A DNA stretch of 64,000 bases, taken from positions 620,001 to 684,000 of the forward strand of contig NZ_SWBQ01000001.1 of the NCBI RefSeq assembly GCF_005116445.1, in the 5' to 3' direction. The notes beneath the pieces were generated by a model. The model ran no database searches. It was not told the DNA's origin and saw nothing but the letters and a program-made list of their open reading frames with translations. Source of the DNA: Pedobacter frigoris (GTDB taxonomy: Bacteria; Bacteroidota; Bacteroidia; Sphingobacteriales; Sphingobacteriaceae). Every line of letters starts with the position of its first letter. Position 1 is the first letter of the stretch. Positions 8,672-17,813 of this stretch are shown here, in pieces. The position numbers and the translations under genes are program-made.

Positions 8672-9348
8672 TCCGTAATTTGCCAGTCTATTGGCTTTTG
8701 CCCCTGTTTTACTAAAATCTCATTCGCTTTTGAAAAATGCCTGCAACCAAGAAAGCCGTTGTAAGCAGAAAAAGGAGAGGGGTGAGCTGCTTTAAGAATG
8801 GTATGTTTTGTATCATCTATCAGCGTAGCTTTGTTTTGAGCAAATCTGCCCCATAACAGAAATACAATGCCCTTTCTTTTTTCCGATAGGGTACTTATTA
8901 TTTTATCGGTAAATATTTCCCATCCTTTGCCCTGGTGTGAACCTGCTTCATGTGCCCTGACAGTTAGTGTCGCATTTAAAAGCAATACGCCTTCATCAGC
9001 CCATTTCGTAAGATTTCCGTGTCGAGGGATTATAAAACCTTCAATATCTTCATTGAGTTCCTTGTAGATGTTTTTTAATGATGGGGGGACTGTAATGCCT
9101 TTTTGCACTGAAAAGGAAAGACCGTGAGCCTGTCCTGTCCCATGATATGGATCCTGACCCAGAATAACAACTCCTACTTTGTCAAAAGGTGTATGGTCAA
9201 GCGCATTAAAAATATCGGTTCCTTTTGGGTATATGGTTGCTCCTTTTTGTTTTTCTTCCAGTAAAAAGGATTTCAACTGTTTCATGTAATCTTTTTCAAA
9301 TTCATCTCCCAATGCATCCAGCCAGCTTTTTTCTAACGTTACAGACAT
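8668..9348 (-). CDS. ung: Uracil-DNA glycosylase (family 1)
   Basis: Ung removes uracil from DNA and starts base excision repair. The 226-residue protein contains the water-activating motif GQDPYHG at residues 64-70 (Asp66), the LLLNATLTV segment, and the uracil-binding/intercalation motif HPSPFS with the catalytic His. Length is standard and the fold complete. It begins 1 nt after the stop of the thioredoxin-like gene, so the two are co-transcribed and probably translationally coupled. Confidence 0.97.
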   Translation of the reverse strand: MSVTLEKSWLDALGDEFEKDYMKQLKSFLLEEKQKGATIYPKGTDIFNALDHTPFDKVGVVILGQDPYHGTGQAHGLSFSVQKGITVPPSLKNIYKELNEDIEGFIIPRHGNLTKWADEGVLLLNATLTVRAHEAGSHQGKGWEIFTDKIISTLSEKRKGIVFLLWGRFAQNKATLIDDTKHTILKAAHPSPFSAYNGFLGCRHFSKANEILVKQGQKPIDWQITD

Positions 9349-9349
9349 A

Positions 9350-9859
9350 TTATTTTTCTAAAATTAGTAGCAAATCGTTTTCTAAACTCGTTTTGGGACT
9401 TTCAATTATTCTGCCAAGTTCCTCTTCTTTCTCATAAAGAATGAAGGTAGGTACATTGGTGATATTAAGGTTGTCGATCAAACCATTCTCTGCCTTTTTA
9501 GCTCCGTTAACACAAATGAAGGTAATGTCATTTTCATTTACTTTAAGCACATCCATTAGTTTGATAAACCTCGGAACCTGCAGCTTGCTGTCTCCACACC
9601 AGGTGCCTAATACAATCGTTACTTTTTTTTCCGTTATCAGAGGTATTAACCTGGAGATGGTTACAGAATCTGGTTTATAGGTAGGGTATTCTATATCATA
9701 TTGTGGTTTCATATCCGGAAATGAAATAAGTGCATCCCGGGTACATTTGTTGATCATGACCGTTTTCCCTCGGGAAATATCTTCTATTTTTTTATTCAAA
9801 TTTTGCGAGTTCGCATTCATAGTAAATAGCAATATTACAATTGTAAATATTCTTCCCAA
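9350..9859 (-). CDS. Exported thioredoxin-like protein with a single active-site cysteine
   Basis: The N-terminus (MGRIFTIVILLFTMNANSQ) is a signal peptide, so the 169-residue protein is probably periplasmic. The thioredoxin-like fold is indicated by the strand TIVLGTW followed by CGDS at 88-91 and the cis-Pro region NITNVPTFILYEKEEELGRI. The usual CxxC is reduced to CxxS, which would allow mixed-disulfide or isomerase-like chemistry but not normal disulfide reduction. It lies upstream of ung in the same transcript, and no functional link is evident. Confidence 0.85.
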   Translation of the reverse strand: MGRIFTIVILLFTMNANSQNLNKKIEDISRGKTVMINKCTRDALISFPDMKPQYDIEYPTYKPDSVTISRLIPLITEKKVTIVLGTWCGDSKLQVPRFIKLMDVLKVNENDITFICVNGAKKAENGLIDNLNITNVPTFILYEKEEELGRIIESPKTSLENDLLLILEK

Positions 9860-10015
9860 TAGTATAGGGTTTTGGGTTTGTTACATTAATGATCACTAAA
9901 AAACGGTGAACGAAAAGTCATACGCTAATGGTGTTTCTTTTTTTGTTGAAATTATAATTTTAAATCTGATTTTTGGTATTTAAACACGATATTTGCAGAA
10001 AAATTATAAAAGAAT

Positions 10016-10555
10016 ATGCCAAATTTCGTTCGTTTGATTATAGGGGGTGTGCTGTTGGGAGCTTCAATAGCTATATTTTTTACCAGTTTTTGGGGTTGGG
10101 GCATATTAGGAGTTTTGTTAAGCGTATTGGTTGTCGTTACGTTTTTCTTTCATGAAAACATGTTACTGGCACAATGGTTTTTGAGAAAGGACAATATGGC
10201 TAAAGCTGAAGTTTATTTAAGAAAAATAATCAATTATGAAAAGGAATTGATCCGTGTGCAACACGGCTATTATAATCTGCTAATAGGTTTGATCGAATCA
10301 AGAAAAGCTCCGATGCAATCGGAAAAGTATTTTAAGAAGTCTCTTTCTTTGGGATTACACATGGATCACAATATTGCCCTTGCAAAATTAAGTCTTGCAG
10401 GTATTGCGATGGCAAAAAGAAATAAAAGAGAAGCACAAATGTATTTGACAGAAGCAAAAAAGGCCGATAAGAACAAATTGCTTGCTGATCAGATTAAACA
10501 GATGAAAGACCAGATGGGAATGATGGATAAACAGCAACAAGTGAGGTACAGGTAG
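10016..10555 (+). CDS. Membrane-anchored TPR-like protein
   Basis: The 179-residue protein begins with two hydrophobic segments (about residues 5-24 and 26-45). A soluble C-terminal part of paired amphipathic helices follows, resembling two to three tetratricopeptide units (AEVYLRKIINYEKEL, SEKYFKKSLSLGL, AQMYLTEAKKAD) and ending in a Met/Gln-rich tail. It is probably a scaffold at the inner membrane with the TPR part in the cytosol. I do not recognise a named family. A strong bidirectional terminator follows. Confidence 0.75.
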   Translation: MPNFVRLIIGGVLLGASIAIFFTSFWGWGILGVLLSVLVVVTFFFHENMLLAQWFLRKDNMAKAEVYLRKIINYEKELIRVQHGYYNLLIGLIESRKAPMQSEKYFKKSLSLGLHMDHNIALAKLSLAGIAMAKRNKREAQMYLTEAKKADKNKLLADQIKQMKDQMGMMDKQQQVRYR

Positions 10556-10571
10556 TATTAATTTTGATATT

Positions 10572-10604
10572 AAAAAAGCCATATGCTTAGCATGTGGCTT
10601 TTTT
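10572..10604. terminator. Bidirectional intrinsic terminator
   Basis: A 15-bp stem (10572-10586 with 10590-10604, one G-T pair) is flanked by six A and six T bases. It serves the TPR-like gene on the plus strand and the small gene ending at 10603 on the minus strand. Confidence 0.85.
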
Positions 10605-10818
10605 ATTTTTCACTAAGTCTGTCAAAGTTTTCCCCGTTTTCATAATCTGATGATCTGCTGATGATGTCATCATCCATGTATTCTTTCTTTCTGCTGAAGA
10701 ACTTTTGTTCTGACTGAATCCGAGTAATTAGCTGACGAATCAAAGTCAGGTCAAATGCTTCTTTACTCAATTTAATGCAGTATTCGTTCTCTGTTATTTC
10801 AAGGCTTGAACTGTTCAT
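10603..10818 (-). CDS. Small conserved hypothetical protein
   Basis: This 71-residue soluble, highly charged protein has a predicted beta strand (EYCIKLSK), a long amphipathic helix (AFDLTLIRQLITRIQSEQKF) and an acidic disordered tail. The strand-helix order recalls short antitoxin or DNA-binding proteins, but no toxin gene is adjacent. The ATG is preceded by an AT-rich stretch and the stop lies in the terminator stem, so the gene looks genuine. Function unknown. Confidence 0.65.
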   Translation of the reverse strand: MNSSSLEITENEYCIKLSKEAFDLTLIRQLITRIQSEQKFFSRKKEYMDDDIISRSSDYENGENFDRLSEK

Positions 10819-10849
10819 AATTTTTAATTTTAATATGCCATAAAAATAA

Positions 10850-10883
10850 AAAGGCCTGCTAACATTTTTTGTAGCAGGCCTTT
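10850..10883 (-). terminator. Intrinsic terminator of lysS
   Basis: The 11-bp stem AAAGGCCTGCT / AGCAGGCCTTT (10850-10860 with 10873-10883) has a 12-nt loop and, on the minus strand, is followed by a T-rich run. It lies 20 bp past the lysS stop. Confidence 0.85.
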
Positions 10884-10903
10884 AAGCTTTTGTTATTTTT
10901 ATG

Positions 10904-12625
10904 TTAAGCGAACCAGGTCATAACATCTTCTTTTGAAGGCATGGTTATTTCCAGTTTCAGCTTTTTGCGCATGCCACCTAAATCGTTAAATACTTTATTA
11001 GGATTTGCAGCTTTTAGTTCTTCAATTGTATTAATGTTCATTTTTCTGATCACCTGAACCCATTCAGCAGGAACGCCAGCATTAACGAAATCCTCGTCAC
11101 TGGTAGCTTTTGCTTTTTTCTCTGGTCTCATCTGAGGGAAGAACAAAACTTCCTGAATTGTAGATTGGTTGGTCATCAGCATCACTAATCTGTCTATTCC
11201 AATTCCCAAACCAGAAGTAGGAGGCATGCCGTACTCCAGCGCACGAACAAAATCCTCGTCCATTGCCATAGCTTCATCATCACCTCTGGCAGCTAATGTA
11301 AGTTGATCTTCGAAGCGTTCCCGCTGGTCGATAGGATCATTAAGTTCAGAGTAAGCATTTCCTATTTCTTTGCCCATAACAAATAACTCAAATCGCTCTA
11401 CCAAGCCTTCTTTACTTCTGTGCTTTTTAGCAAGAGGAGTCATTTCCAGAGGATAATCTGTTATATATGTAGGCTGAATTAGATTAGCCTCAACTTTTTC
11501 GCTAAACAGCTCATCTACCAGCTTTCCTTTTCCCATAGTCGAATCTATTTCAATATTCAGGCTTTTACACGTTTCTTTTAACTGTTCTTCAGTCATGTTA
11601 GAAACATCGATTCCTGTATATTTCTCAATAGACTCATACATGGTTAGCTTTTCATATGGGCCTTCAAAATTAATCTCTTGTTCTCCAACTTTGACGATAG
11701 GAGTGCCGTGGATAGCAACAGCAATTTTCTCCAGGCATTCTTCTACCATTCCCATCATCCAGATGTAATCCTTATAGGCTACATAGATTTCCATTGAAGT
11801 GAATTCTGGATTGTGAGTACGATCCATACCTTCATTTCTAAACATTTTTCCAAACTCATATACGCCATCAAAACCTGCTACAATAAGTCTTTTCAAGTAT
11901 AACTCATTTGCTATACGCAGATACAACGGCATGTCCAGTGTATTGTGGTGTGTCGCAAAAGGACGCGCTGCTGCGCCACCATGGATCGGTTGCAATATAG
12001 GAGTTTCAACTTCCATCCATCCCTGATTGTCAAAGTAATTCCTCATGGTATTGATTACCTTAGACCTGTTGATGAATATCTGTTTGAAACCTGGGTTTAC
12101 TGTTAAATCTACATAACGCTGTCTGTAGCGCAATTCAGGATCTGTAAATCCATCAAATATATTTCCTTCTTCATCGCGTTTTACGATGGGAAGTGGTTTT
12201 AAAGATTTGGAAAGAATTTTAAACTCTGTAACGTGAATAGATATTTCGCCTGTCTGAGTGGTAAATACGTAACCTCTCACGCCGATAAAGTCTCCAAGAT
12301 CCAATAATTTCTTAAATACAGTATTGTATAAGGTTTTGTCTTCGTCAGGGCACAGGTCGTCTCTTTTCAGGTATACCTGAATTCTCCCTGTAGAGTCTTG
12401 TAGCTCAACGAAAGAAGCACTCCCCATAATACGGCGGGTCATGATCCTTCCAGCTATGCTAATGTTCTTATATGCTGTTTTATCTCTTTCGTAGTTGGCT
12501 AAGATGTCCGCTGCATTTGCATTAATTTCAAAAGCTTCGGCAGGATAGGGGTCAATACCTAATTCACGTAGTTGATTAAGTGAATTGCGACGCAATAGTT
12601 CTAATTCTGATAGTCCTGTACTCAT
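10904..12625 (-). CDS. lysS: Lysyl-tRNA synthetase, class II
   Basis: LysRS charges tRNA-Lys with lysine. Of 573 residues, the N-terminal OB-fold anticodon domain (about 55-170) precedes the class II catalytic core. Motif 2 is around [19 protein letters not shown] and motif 3 around [13 protein letters not shown]. The E. coli enzyme has about 505 residues; the extra C-terminal 60-70 residues (from about 505, ending MTWFA) form a helical appendix that I recall from Bacteroidetes LysRS. The leader contains two palindromes. It is cytosolic and single-cistron, with its own promoter and terminator. Confidence 0.97.
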   Translation of the reverse strand: MSTGLSELELLRRNSLNQLRELGIDPYPAEAFEINANAADILANYERDKTAYKNISIAGRIMTRRIMGSASFVELQDSTGRIQVYLKRDDLCPDEDKTLYNTVFKKLLDLGDFIGVRGYVFTTQTGEISIHVTEFKILSKSLKPLPIVKRDEEGNIFDGFTDPELRYRQRYVDLTVNPGFKQIFINRSKVINTMRNYFDNQGWMEVETPILQPIHGGAAARPFATHHNTLDMPLYLRIANELYLKRLIVAGFDGVYEFGKMFRNEGMDRTHNPEFTSMEIYVAYKDYIWMMGMVEECLEKIAVAIHGTPIVKVGEQEINFEGPYEKLTMYESIEKYTGIDVSNMTEEQLKETCKSLNIEIDSTMGKGKLVDELFSEKVEANLIQPTYITDYPLEMTPLAKKHRSKEGLVERFELFVMGKEIGNAYSELNDPIDQRERFEDQLTLAARGDDEAMAMDEDFVRALEYGMPPTSGLGIGIDRLVMLMTNQSTIQEVLFFPQMRPEKKAKATSDEDFVNAGVPAEWVQVIRKMNINTIEELKAANPNKVFNDLGGMRKKLKLEITMPSKEDVMTWFA

Positions 12626-12634
12626 ATTTTGTGA

Positions 12635-12653
12635 TATACGGTATGACCGTATA
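12635..12653. promoter_or_regulatory. 8-3-8 palindrome in the lysS leader
   Basis: TATACGGT-atg-ACCGTATA is a perfect inverted repeat lying 10-28 nt upstream of the lysS ATG, inside the predicted leader. It could be an operator or a short RNA hairpin that occludes initiation. No regulator can be named. Confidence 0.4.
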
Positions 12654-12666
12654 AGCTGATTGGTAT

Positions 12667-12693
12667 ATAAATTTTAAAATTTATGCAAAAATA
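12667..12693 (-). promoter_or_regulatory. lysS promoter -7 element next to an AT palindrome
   Basis: On the minus strand TATTTTTG (12693-12686) matches TAnnTTTG. Immediately downstream, at the expected start of transcription, is an 18-bp perfect palindrome (12667-12684). The leader to the lysS ATG would be about 57 nt. Confidence 0.45.
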
Positions 12694-12704
12694 GGTAATT
12701 GTTT

Positions 12705-14618
12705 TTAATCTGCGTCTACAGTTTCTGTATACATTTCATTGATAGTTGCGGCATATTTATTTTCGATCACCTTTCTTTTTGCTTTTAAAGTGGGAGTAAT
12801 TTCACCCTCCTCCATGCTAAAAGGATTGCGTTTCACTTTGAAATTCTTTATGCGTTCAAATTTCGCCAGTTCATTTGAATACTTCCTGATGTCTTGCCCG
12901 ATCCAGTCAATGATCTCTTTTTCTTCAATGAAAAGTTCTGGCTTTTGGAAAAATGATTCAGGCAGATTAAAAGCTTCCTGTAAGTTTTCCTTGTTAGGAA
13001 TCACTATTGCTGTCAGATATTCACGTTTATCGCCAATTAAAAACAACTGCTCTATTTTGAGGCTTTTCAGATATACATTCTCTACTGGGGTGGGGTATAC
13101 GTTTTTACCATAAGCATTTACAATCATGTTCTTTAAACGATCTGTTATTTGCAGGTTACCTTTATAAAATCTGCCGATGTCCCCTGTATGAAACCAGTTG
13201 TTTTTATCAATAGCTTCTGCAGTTTCAGCCGGCTTATTAAAATATCCCTGCATCACGCAGTGTCCGCGGACGATGATTTCTCCTTCGGGACATTTAAAAT
13301 CTTCATTGAAGGATTCATGGGTCTGGATATTGATCATTTCCTTAGTTTCTACATCCTGAATGCCTATTTCAATACCCGGTATTACACGTCCAACCGTGCC
13401 ATAAACTTGTCTATGGTATTCGGTAACTGCCATTACCGGAGAAGTCTCTGTTAATCCAAAACCTTCTAATATTTTAATGCCAAGATTTCCGAAGAACTCC
13501 CCTACATTTTTGGGCAAGGCAGCGCCGCCGGAAATCATGAACTTTAGTCGGCCCCCTGTTTTTTCTTTTATCTTACTGAATACTAGTTTTTCAGCTATCG
13601 CTTTTTTTGTAGATAAGACCATTCCAGGATTATTGCCATCAGCCTTCTTTTTTCGGTAGTCCTGTCCTGTTGCTAAAGCCCAAAGGAAAATCTTTGCCTT
13701 TAATCCGCCAGCAGAAGTACCACTTTTAATGGCTTTATCATGGATTTTTTCCAACAACCTCGGAACGCAATTCATGACTGTAGGTTTAACTTCACCCATG
13801 TTTTTAGCCAGAAGTTCCAGACTTTGTGCGAATGCTATTTTGCAGCCCTGAGCACAGCAAACATGATAGGTCGCAGTACGTTCGAAAACATGAGATAGGG
13901 GTAAAAAAGAAAGAAAAGTTTCAGTTTCATCGATAACAGGTATTTGCTGTAGACAAACCTTTACATTTTCGACAAAGTTATAATGCGAAAGCATAGCTCC
14001 CTTAGGTGTTCCTGTAGTCCCGGAGGTATATATCAAAGAAGAAGTATCAGAAGGACTCAGGCTATGACGGATATTTGCTATTTCTGCAGTTCTTTTGTTA
14101 CCAAGATTGGGTGCAGAACTTAGAACTTCTTCAAAACTTATGATCTGCGCATTTAGATCTTCCGGTACGGTTACTTTTTTATACTCTGCAAATGCCGGTA
14201 TGATGTAAGAAAGGTTTCTGCAGTTATCGGCTATTTTAAGGACCTTCTTATATAAGAAGGTGTTGCCTATAAGTATTGCTCTAATGCCTGAATCGTTGAT
14301 GATATATTCGACCTCATGTTCTGATAGTGTTGGATATATTGATACGTTAATAGCGCCTATTTGCTGTATTCCCTGATCATAATAAACATACTCCGGAGAA
14401 TTTTCTATCATAAGACCCATTCGATCGCCTTTTTTTATTCCTCTTTCTAAAAAGAAAGAAGAAACAGCATCTGCATTTTCAAGTGTGGTTTCGAATGAGA
14501 TATTTTCCCATTCCGTGTTTTTTTTATGTATAAGAAAAGTCTCTTCCGGTTTATGGATGTTTTCTACTACATTTCTGAGTAAACTAGGTACTGTAGAATG
14601 CTCGTTAAATGATACCAT
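12705..14618 (-). CDS. Long-chain fatty-acid--CoA ligase (AMP-forming)
   Basis: This enzyme activates fatty acids to acyl-CoA through an acyl-adenylate. The 637-residue protein carries the ANL-family P-loop YTSGTTGTPKGAM at about residues 198-210, the adenylate motif GFGLTETSP, and the hinge region (HTGDIGRF, then ITDRLKNMIVNAYGKNVYP). Length and the LxxLG-free C-terminal linker fit FadD15-type long-chain enzymes of Actinobacteria and Bacteroidetes. It is cytosolic or membrane-peripheral, transcribed alone upstream of lysS with no obvious terminator between. Substrate chain length is inferred from family resemblance. Confidence 0.93.
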   Translation of the reverse strand: MVSFNEHSTVPSLLRNVVENIHKPEETFLIHKKNTEWENISFETTLENADAVSSFFLERGIKKGDRMGLMIENSPEYVYYDQGIQQIGAINVSIYPTLSEHEVEYIINDSGIRAILIGNTFLYKKVLKIADNCRNLSYIIPAFAEYKKVTVPEDLNAQIISFEEVLSSAPNLGNKRTAEIANIRHSLSPSDTSSLIYTSGTTGTPKGAMLSHYNFVENVKVCLQQIPVIDETETFLSFLPLSHVFERTATYHVCCAQGCKIAFAQSLELLAKNMGEVKPTVMNCVPRLLEKIHDKAIKSGTSAGGLKAKIFLWALATGQDYRKKKADGNNPGMVLSTKKAIAEKLVFSKIKEKTGGRLKFMISGGAALPKNVGEFFGNLGIKILEGFGLTETSPVMAVTEYHRQVYGTVGRVIPGIEIGIQDVETKEMINIQTHESFNEDFKCPEGEIIVRGHCVMQGYFNKPAETAEAIDKNNWFHTGDIGRFYKGNLQITDRLKNMIVNAYGKNVYPTPVENVYLKSLKIEQLFLIGDKREYLTAIVIPNKENLQEAFNLPESFFQKPELFIEEKEIIDWIGQDIRKYSNELAKFERIKNFKVKRNPFSMEEGEITPTLKAKRKVIENKYAATINEMYTETVDAD

Positions 14619-14702
14619 AATTATGTTTGGTTAGCTCGTGATCACAATTATAAAATAATACCCTATAATAAACAAGTTACTTTGTATAGGCTATATATTA
14701 AA

Positions 14703-14724
14703 AAAGGGCGCCTAAGCGCCCTTT
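14703..14724 (-). terminator. Intrinsic terminator of the isc operon
   Basis: The 9-bp stem AAAGGGCGC / GCGCCCTTT (14703-14711, 14716-14724) has a 4-nt loop and is followed on the minus strand by a T-run. It lies 20 bp after the iscA stop. Confidence 0.85.
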
Positions 14725-14743
14725 CAAATATAGTGAATGTCTG

Positions 14744-15070
14744 TTAAACGGAGAAACTTTCGCCGCAACCACATGATCGGCTGGCATTTGGATTGTTGAA
14801 GTTAAATCCTTTTCCATTTAATCCGTCGGTAAAATCAAGTTCAGTTCCGGCCAGGTATAAAAACGACTTCATATCTAATGCTATCCTGATGCCCCTGTCT
14901 TCAAAAAATTGATCTCCAGTCTTTTCTTCATTATCAAAATCTAGATTATATGATAATCCTGAACAGCCACCGCCTTTAACTGAAACGCGCAAAAAATAGC
15001 CGCTATCCAGATGCGAATCATGCATAAGGTTGTCAATTTTGCTTTTTGCTTTATCCGTTATTGTAATCAT
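14744..15070 (-). CDS. iscA: HesB/IscA-type iron-sulfur assembly protein
   Basis: This A-type carrier delivers Fe-S clusters to apoproteins. The 108-residue sequence has the three conserved cysteines, Cys36 (GGGCSG) and Cys100/Cys102 (SCGCGESF), at family spacing. Length is standard. It is the last gene of iscS-iscU-iscA and could equally be named erpA or sufA by sequence alone. Neither HscA/HscB, ferredoxin nor IscR is encoded beside it. Confidence 0.93.
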   Translation of the reverse strand: MITITDKAKSKIDNLMHDSHLDSGYFLRVSVKGGGCSGLSYNLDFDNEEKTGDQFFEDRGIRIALDMKSFLYLAGTELDFTDGLNGKGFNFNNPNASRSCGCGESFSV

Positions 15071-15086
15071 TGTATTTATGATTTAC

Positions 15087-15133
15087 GAACTACGATTTTA
15101 GATTTGCTATTTACCAATCTAAAATCATAGTTC
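15087..15133. repeat. Intergenic hairpin between iscU and iscA
   Basis: An 18-bp imperfect inverted repeat (15087-15104 with 15116-15133, one mismatch) surrounds an 11-nt loop. It is built on the word GATTTTAGATT, which recurs between iscS and iscU. It may be an RNA-processing or stability element, or a dispersed genomic repeat. Confidence 0.55.
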
Positions 15134-15149
15134 CATGATCTAAAATTCC

Positions 15150-15563
15150 TTAGTGGTGTGACTTTGCTAATTCAATTGGTTCCATACCGTTTTTAATGCG
15201 GTAGTCATTAATTGCTGATTTAATTGCGTCTTCAGCCAAAACCGAACAGTGAATTTTAACTGGAGGTAAAGCCAATTCTTCTACGATATCCATATTATCA
15301 ATTGTTAAAGCCTCATCTATGCTTTTGCCTTTTAACCATTCTGTGGCTAACGAAGAAGATGCAATCGCAGATCCACAGCCAAATGTTTTGAATTTAGCAT
15401 CGGTAATCATATTGTTTTCATCCACCTCAATCTGCAAGCGCATTACGTCACCGCATTCCGGTGCACCAACCAATCCCGTTCCTACAGATTTGCTGTCCTT
15501 ATTTAGAGTACCAACATTTCTGGGGTTGGTATAATGTTCCATTAATTTTTCTGAGTAGGCCAT
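15150..15563 (-). CDS. iscU: Fe-S cluster scaffold protein IscU
   Basis: IscU is the scaffold on which IscS-derived sulfur and iron build a 2Fe-2S cluster. The 137-residue protein has the three ligand cysteines Cys37 (APECGDV, with the Asp of the CGD motif), Cys63 (FGCGSA) and Cys106 (KIHCSVLAED). Length is slightly above the E. coli protein (128). It is preceded by iscS and followed by iscA in one operon. Confidence 0.96.
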   Translation of the reverse strand: MAYSEKLMEHYTNPRNVGTLNKDSKSVGTGLVGAPECGDVMRLQIEVDENNMITDAKFKTFGCGSAIASSSLATEWLKGKSIDEALTIDNMDIVEELALPPVKIHCSVLAEDAIKSAINDYRIKNGMEPIELAKSHH

Positions 15564-15578
15564 TTTTATTTTTATTTT

Positions 15579-15663
15579 GATTTTAGACTTACGATGTCCA
15601 AAACCTGTTAAATGTTATATCTTTTGACTTTAGATCGAAATCGTAATTCGTAAATCTAAAATC
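15579..15663. repeat. Intergenic inverted repeat between iscS and iscU
   Basis: GATTTTAGACTTACG (15579-15593) and CGTAAATCTAAAATC (15649-15663) form a 15-bp stem with one mismatch around a 55-nt loop that itself contains related words (ACTTTAGATCG). It is the same sequence family as the repeat before iscA. Confidence 0.55.
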
Positions 15664-15673
15664 GTAATTCTCT

Positions 15674-16885
15674 TTAGTGTTCTGCCCACTCTATTTTACT
15701 TAAGTCAATTCCATCTTTAAACATTTCCCAAAGTGGAGAAAGGTCTCTTAGGTGGTTAACTGCTTTTTTAGTATTTTCAATTGCGTAATCAATTTCTTCC
15801 TCGGTAGTAAAACGACCTAATCCAAAACGGATAGACGAATGAGCAAGATCATCCGATAGCCCCAGATTCTTTAAAACATAAGATGGTTCCAGTGAAGCAG
15901 AGGTACAAGCAGAACCTGATGATACTGCTAAATCTTTCATTGCCATCATTAGGCCCTCACCTTCAACATATTTGAATGAAATATTTGCCACGTGAGGCAA
16001 ACGATGCTGAACGTTACCGTTGACATAGCTTTCCTCAAGCACAGTAAGTGCACTTTCTAACTTGTCTCTTAACGCTGATAAACGCTTCGCCTCTTCATCC
16101 ATTTCAAGACGGCAAAGCTCACATGCTTTACCTAAACCAACAATACCAGGAACATTAAGCGTGCCTGAACGCATTCCTCGTTCATGGCCTCCGCCGTCCA
16201 TTTGGGCGGTTACCTTTACCCTTGGATTTTTACGGCGAACATATAATACGCCAACACCCTTAGGTCCATACATCTTATGTGCGGAGAATGCCATTAAATC
16301 TATGCCATCTGCATTTACATCTACTGGTATTTTACCTACTGCCTGTGTGGCATCAGTCATGAATAGAGCACCGAATTTATGAGCAATTGCAGCTATTTCT
16401 TTAATAGGCTGAACAACCCCGATTTCGTTATTGCCATACATGATGGTAACAAGAATGGTTTGTTCAGTCATTGCGGCTTCCAATTCCTGAAGATCTACAA
16501 GTCCGTCTTCTTTTACTTTAAGATAGGTTACTTTTGCACCTTGTTTTTCCAGGTGTTTACAGGTATCTAATACAGCTTTGTGTTCTGTAGTAGCAGTAAT
16601 GATGTGATTACCTTTGTCCTGATACATTTCAAAAACCCCTTTAATACCAAGATTATCAGCCTCTGTTGCTCCTGAAGTAAAAATGATCTCTTTTTCTGTA
16701 CAGCCAATCAATTTCGCAACTTGCTCGCGGGAATAATCAACAGCTTCTTCGGCTACCCAGCCGAAAGCATGATTGCGGCTCGCAGCATTACCGAATTTAT
16801 TAGTAAAGTAAGGTAACATAGCTTCTAATACTCTGGGATCCAAAGGTGTAGTAGCATTATTATCTAAGTAAATAGGAAGTTCCAT
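15674..16885 (-). CDS. iscS: Cysteine desulfurase IscS
   Basis: This PLP enzyme converts cysteine to alanine plus a protein persulfide and supplies sulfur for Fe-S clusters and tRNA thiolation. Of 403 residues, the PLP Lys is K204 ([10 protein letters not shown]), the Schiff-base pocket His lies in TTEHKAV near residue 102, and the catalytic Cys is C327 in the flexible loop [12 protein letters not shown], the group I pattern of IscS/NifS. It is the first gene of the isc operon. Confidence 0.96.
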   Translation of the reverse strand: MELPIYLDNNATTPLDPRVLEAMLPYFTNKFGNAASRNHAFGWVAEEAVDYSREQVAKLIGCTEKEIIFTSGATEADNLGIKGVFEMYQDKGNHIITATTEHKAVLDTCKHLEKQGAKVTYLKVKEDGLVDLQELEAAMTEQTILVTIMYGNNEIGVVQPIKEIAAIAHKFGALFMTDATQAVGKIPVDVNADGIDLMAFSAHKMYGPKGVGVLYVRRKNPRVKVTAQMDGGGHERGMRSGTLNVPGIVGLGKACELCRLEMDEEAKRLSALRDKLESALTVLEESYVNGNVQHRLPHVANISFKYVEGEGLMMAMKDLAVSSGSACTSASLEPSYVLKNLGLSDDLAHSSIRFGLGRFTTEEEIDYAIENTKKAVNHLRDLSPLWEMFKDGIDLSKIEWAEH

Positions 16886-17010
16886 TGTTTTGTTTATTCT
16901 TAATAAGACACAAAGATACGAAAAAAGATTGCCAACAATTATAAATAATACCTATGATGGTATAGTTAAAACTCGCATTTTTACATTTTTCTAACCTTTC
17001 TTTGCAAATT

Positions 17011-17418
17011 ATGAACAAGATAGAACATATAGGTATAGCAGTAAAGAATCTGGATGCATCCTGTGAACTTTATGAACGTCTGCTTGGTGCAGTTTGTTAT
17101 AAAAAGGAGAATGTTGAATCTGAAGCTGTAAATACGGCATTCTTTAAGACGGGAGGCAATAAAATAGAATTGCTGGCCGCTACCTCGGCAGGTAGCGCGA
17201 TCGCTAAATTCCTTGATAAGAAAGGGGAGGGAATTCATCATATCGCATTTGATGTAGATGATATTCTGGCTGAAATGGAAAGATTAAAAGCAGAAGGGTT
17301 TAATTTGTTGAATGAACAACCGAAAAAAGGTGCAGATAATAAGCTAATCTGCTTCGTGCATCCAAAAGATACAAATGGTGTACTCATAGAATTGTGTCAG
17401 GATATAAAAAATATCTGA
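17011..17418 (+). CDS. mce: Methylmalonyl-CoA epimerase
   Basis: This enzyme interconverts (R)- and (S)-methylmalonyl-CoA in the propionate/succinate pathway. The 135-residue protein is a VOC-fold metalloenzyme with the expected metal ligands: His6 (KIEHIGIA), the Glu of KIELL, the His of GIHHIAFDVDD and the C-terminal Glu of LIELCQ. I use the ATG at 17011; an upstream in-frame TTG at 17002 lies inside a TTTCTTTG promoter-like element. It stands just before the L31 gene. No mutase subunits are in the window. Confidence 0.94.
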   Translation: MNKIEHIGIAVKNLDASCELYERLLGAVCYKKENVESEAVNTAFFKTGGNKIELLAATSAGSAIAKFLDKKGEGIHHIAFDVDDILAEMERLKAEGFNLLNEQPKKGADNKLICFVHPKDTNGVLIELCQDIKNI

Positions 17419-17493
17419 TTACTATTTGTTTCTAAAAAATAAATTCCGATATTTGCATCCTTAAAAATAAGCGACAAATAAGTATATAACAAT

Positions 17494-17742
17494 ATGAAAA
17501 AAGATCTGCATCCATCAAACTATAGATTTGTAGTGTTTAAAGATATGTCTAACGAGTATTCTTTTTTAACAAAATCTTGTGTAGATACTAAAGAGACTAT
17601 TCAATGGGAAGATGGTAATGAGTACCCTCTATATAAATTAGAGATTTCTCACACTTCTCACCCTTTCTATACTGGTAAAATGAAATTGGTTGATACTGCC
17701 GGCCGTATCGATAAATTCAAAACTCGTTACGCTAAGAAGTAA
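17494..17742 (+). CDS. rpmE2: 50S ribosomal protein L31, type B
   Basis: The 82-residue protein matches L31 type B, the form lacking the zinc CxxC pair, with the conserved start [16 protein letters not shown], the central HPFYTGKMK and the tail [12 protein letters not shown]. It binds the central protuberance of the large subunit. It is followed by a strong terminator and is a single-gene unit. Confidence 0.97.
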   Translation: MKKDLHPSNYRFVVFKDMSNEYSFLTKSCVDTKETIQWEDGNEYPLYKLEISHTSHPFYTGKMKLVDTAGRIDKFKTRYAKK

Positions 17743-17768
17743 TTCTACCAATAATAAAATTATTTTAG

Positions 17769-17800
17769 AGTCCCGTTGCTGTTGCTTCGGGACTTTTTTT
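17769..17800 (+). terminator. Intrinsic terminator of the L31 gene
   Basis: The 7-bp stem AGTCCCG / CGGGACT (17769-17775, 17788-17794) is followed by seven T. It lies 27 bp past the L31 stop and directly before the GlmU-like gene. Confidence 0.88.
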
Positions 17801-17813
17801 ATTTTTGCTGCTT

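Noticed and set aside
14242..14261. Perfect 20-bp palindrome (ACCTTCTTATATAAGAAGGT) inside the acyl-CoA ligase gene.
   Set aside because: Short arms (10 bp) with no loop, within coding sequence and near no promoter; plausibly chance.
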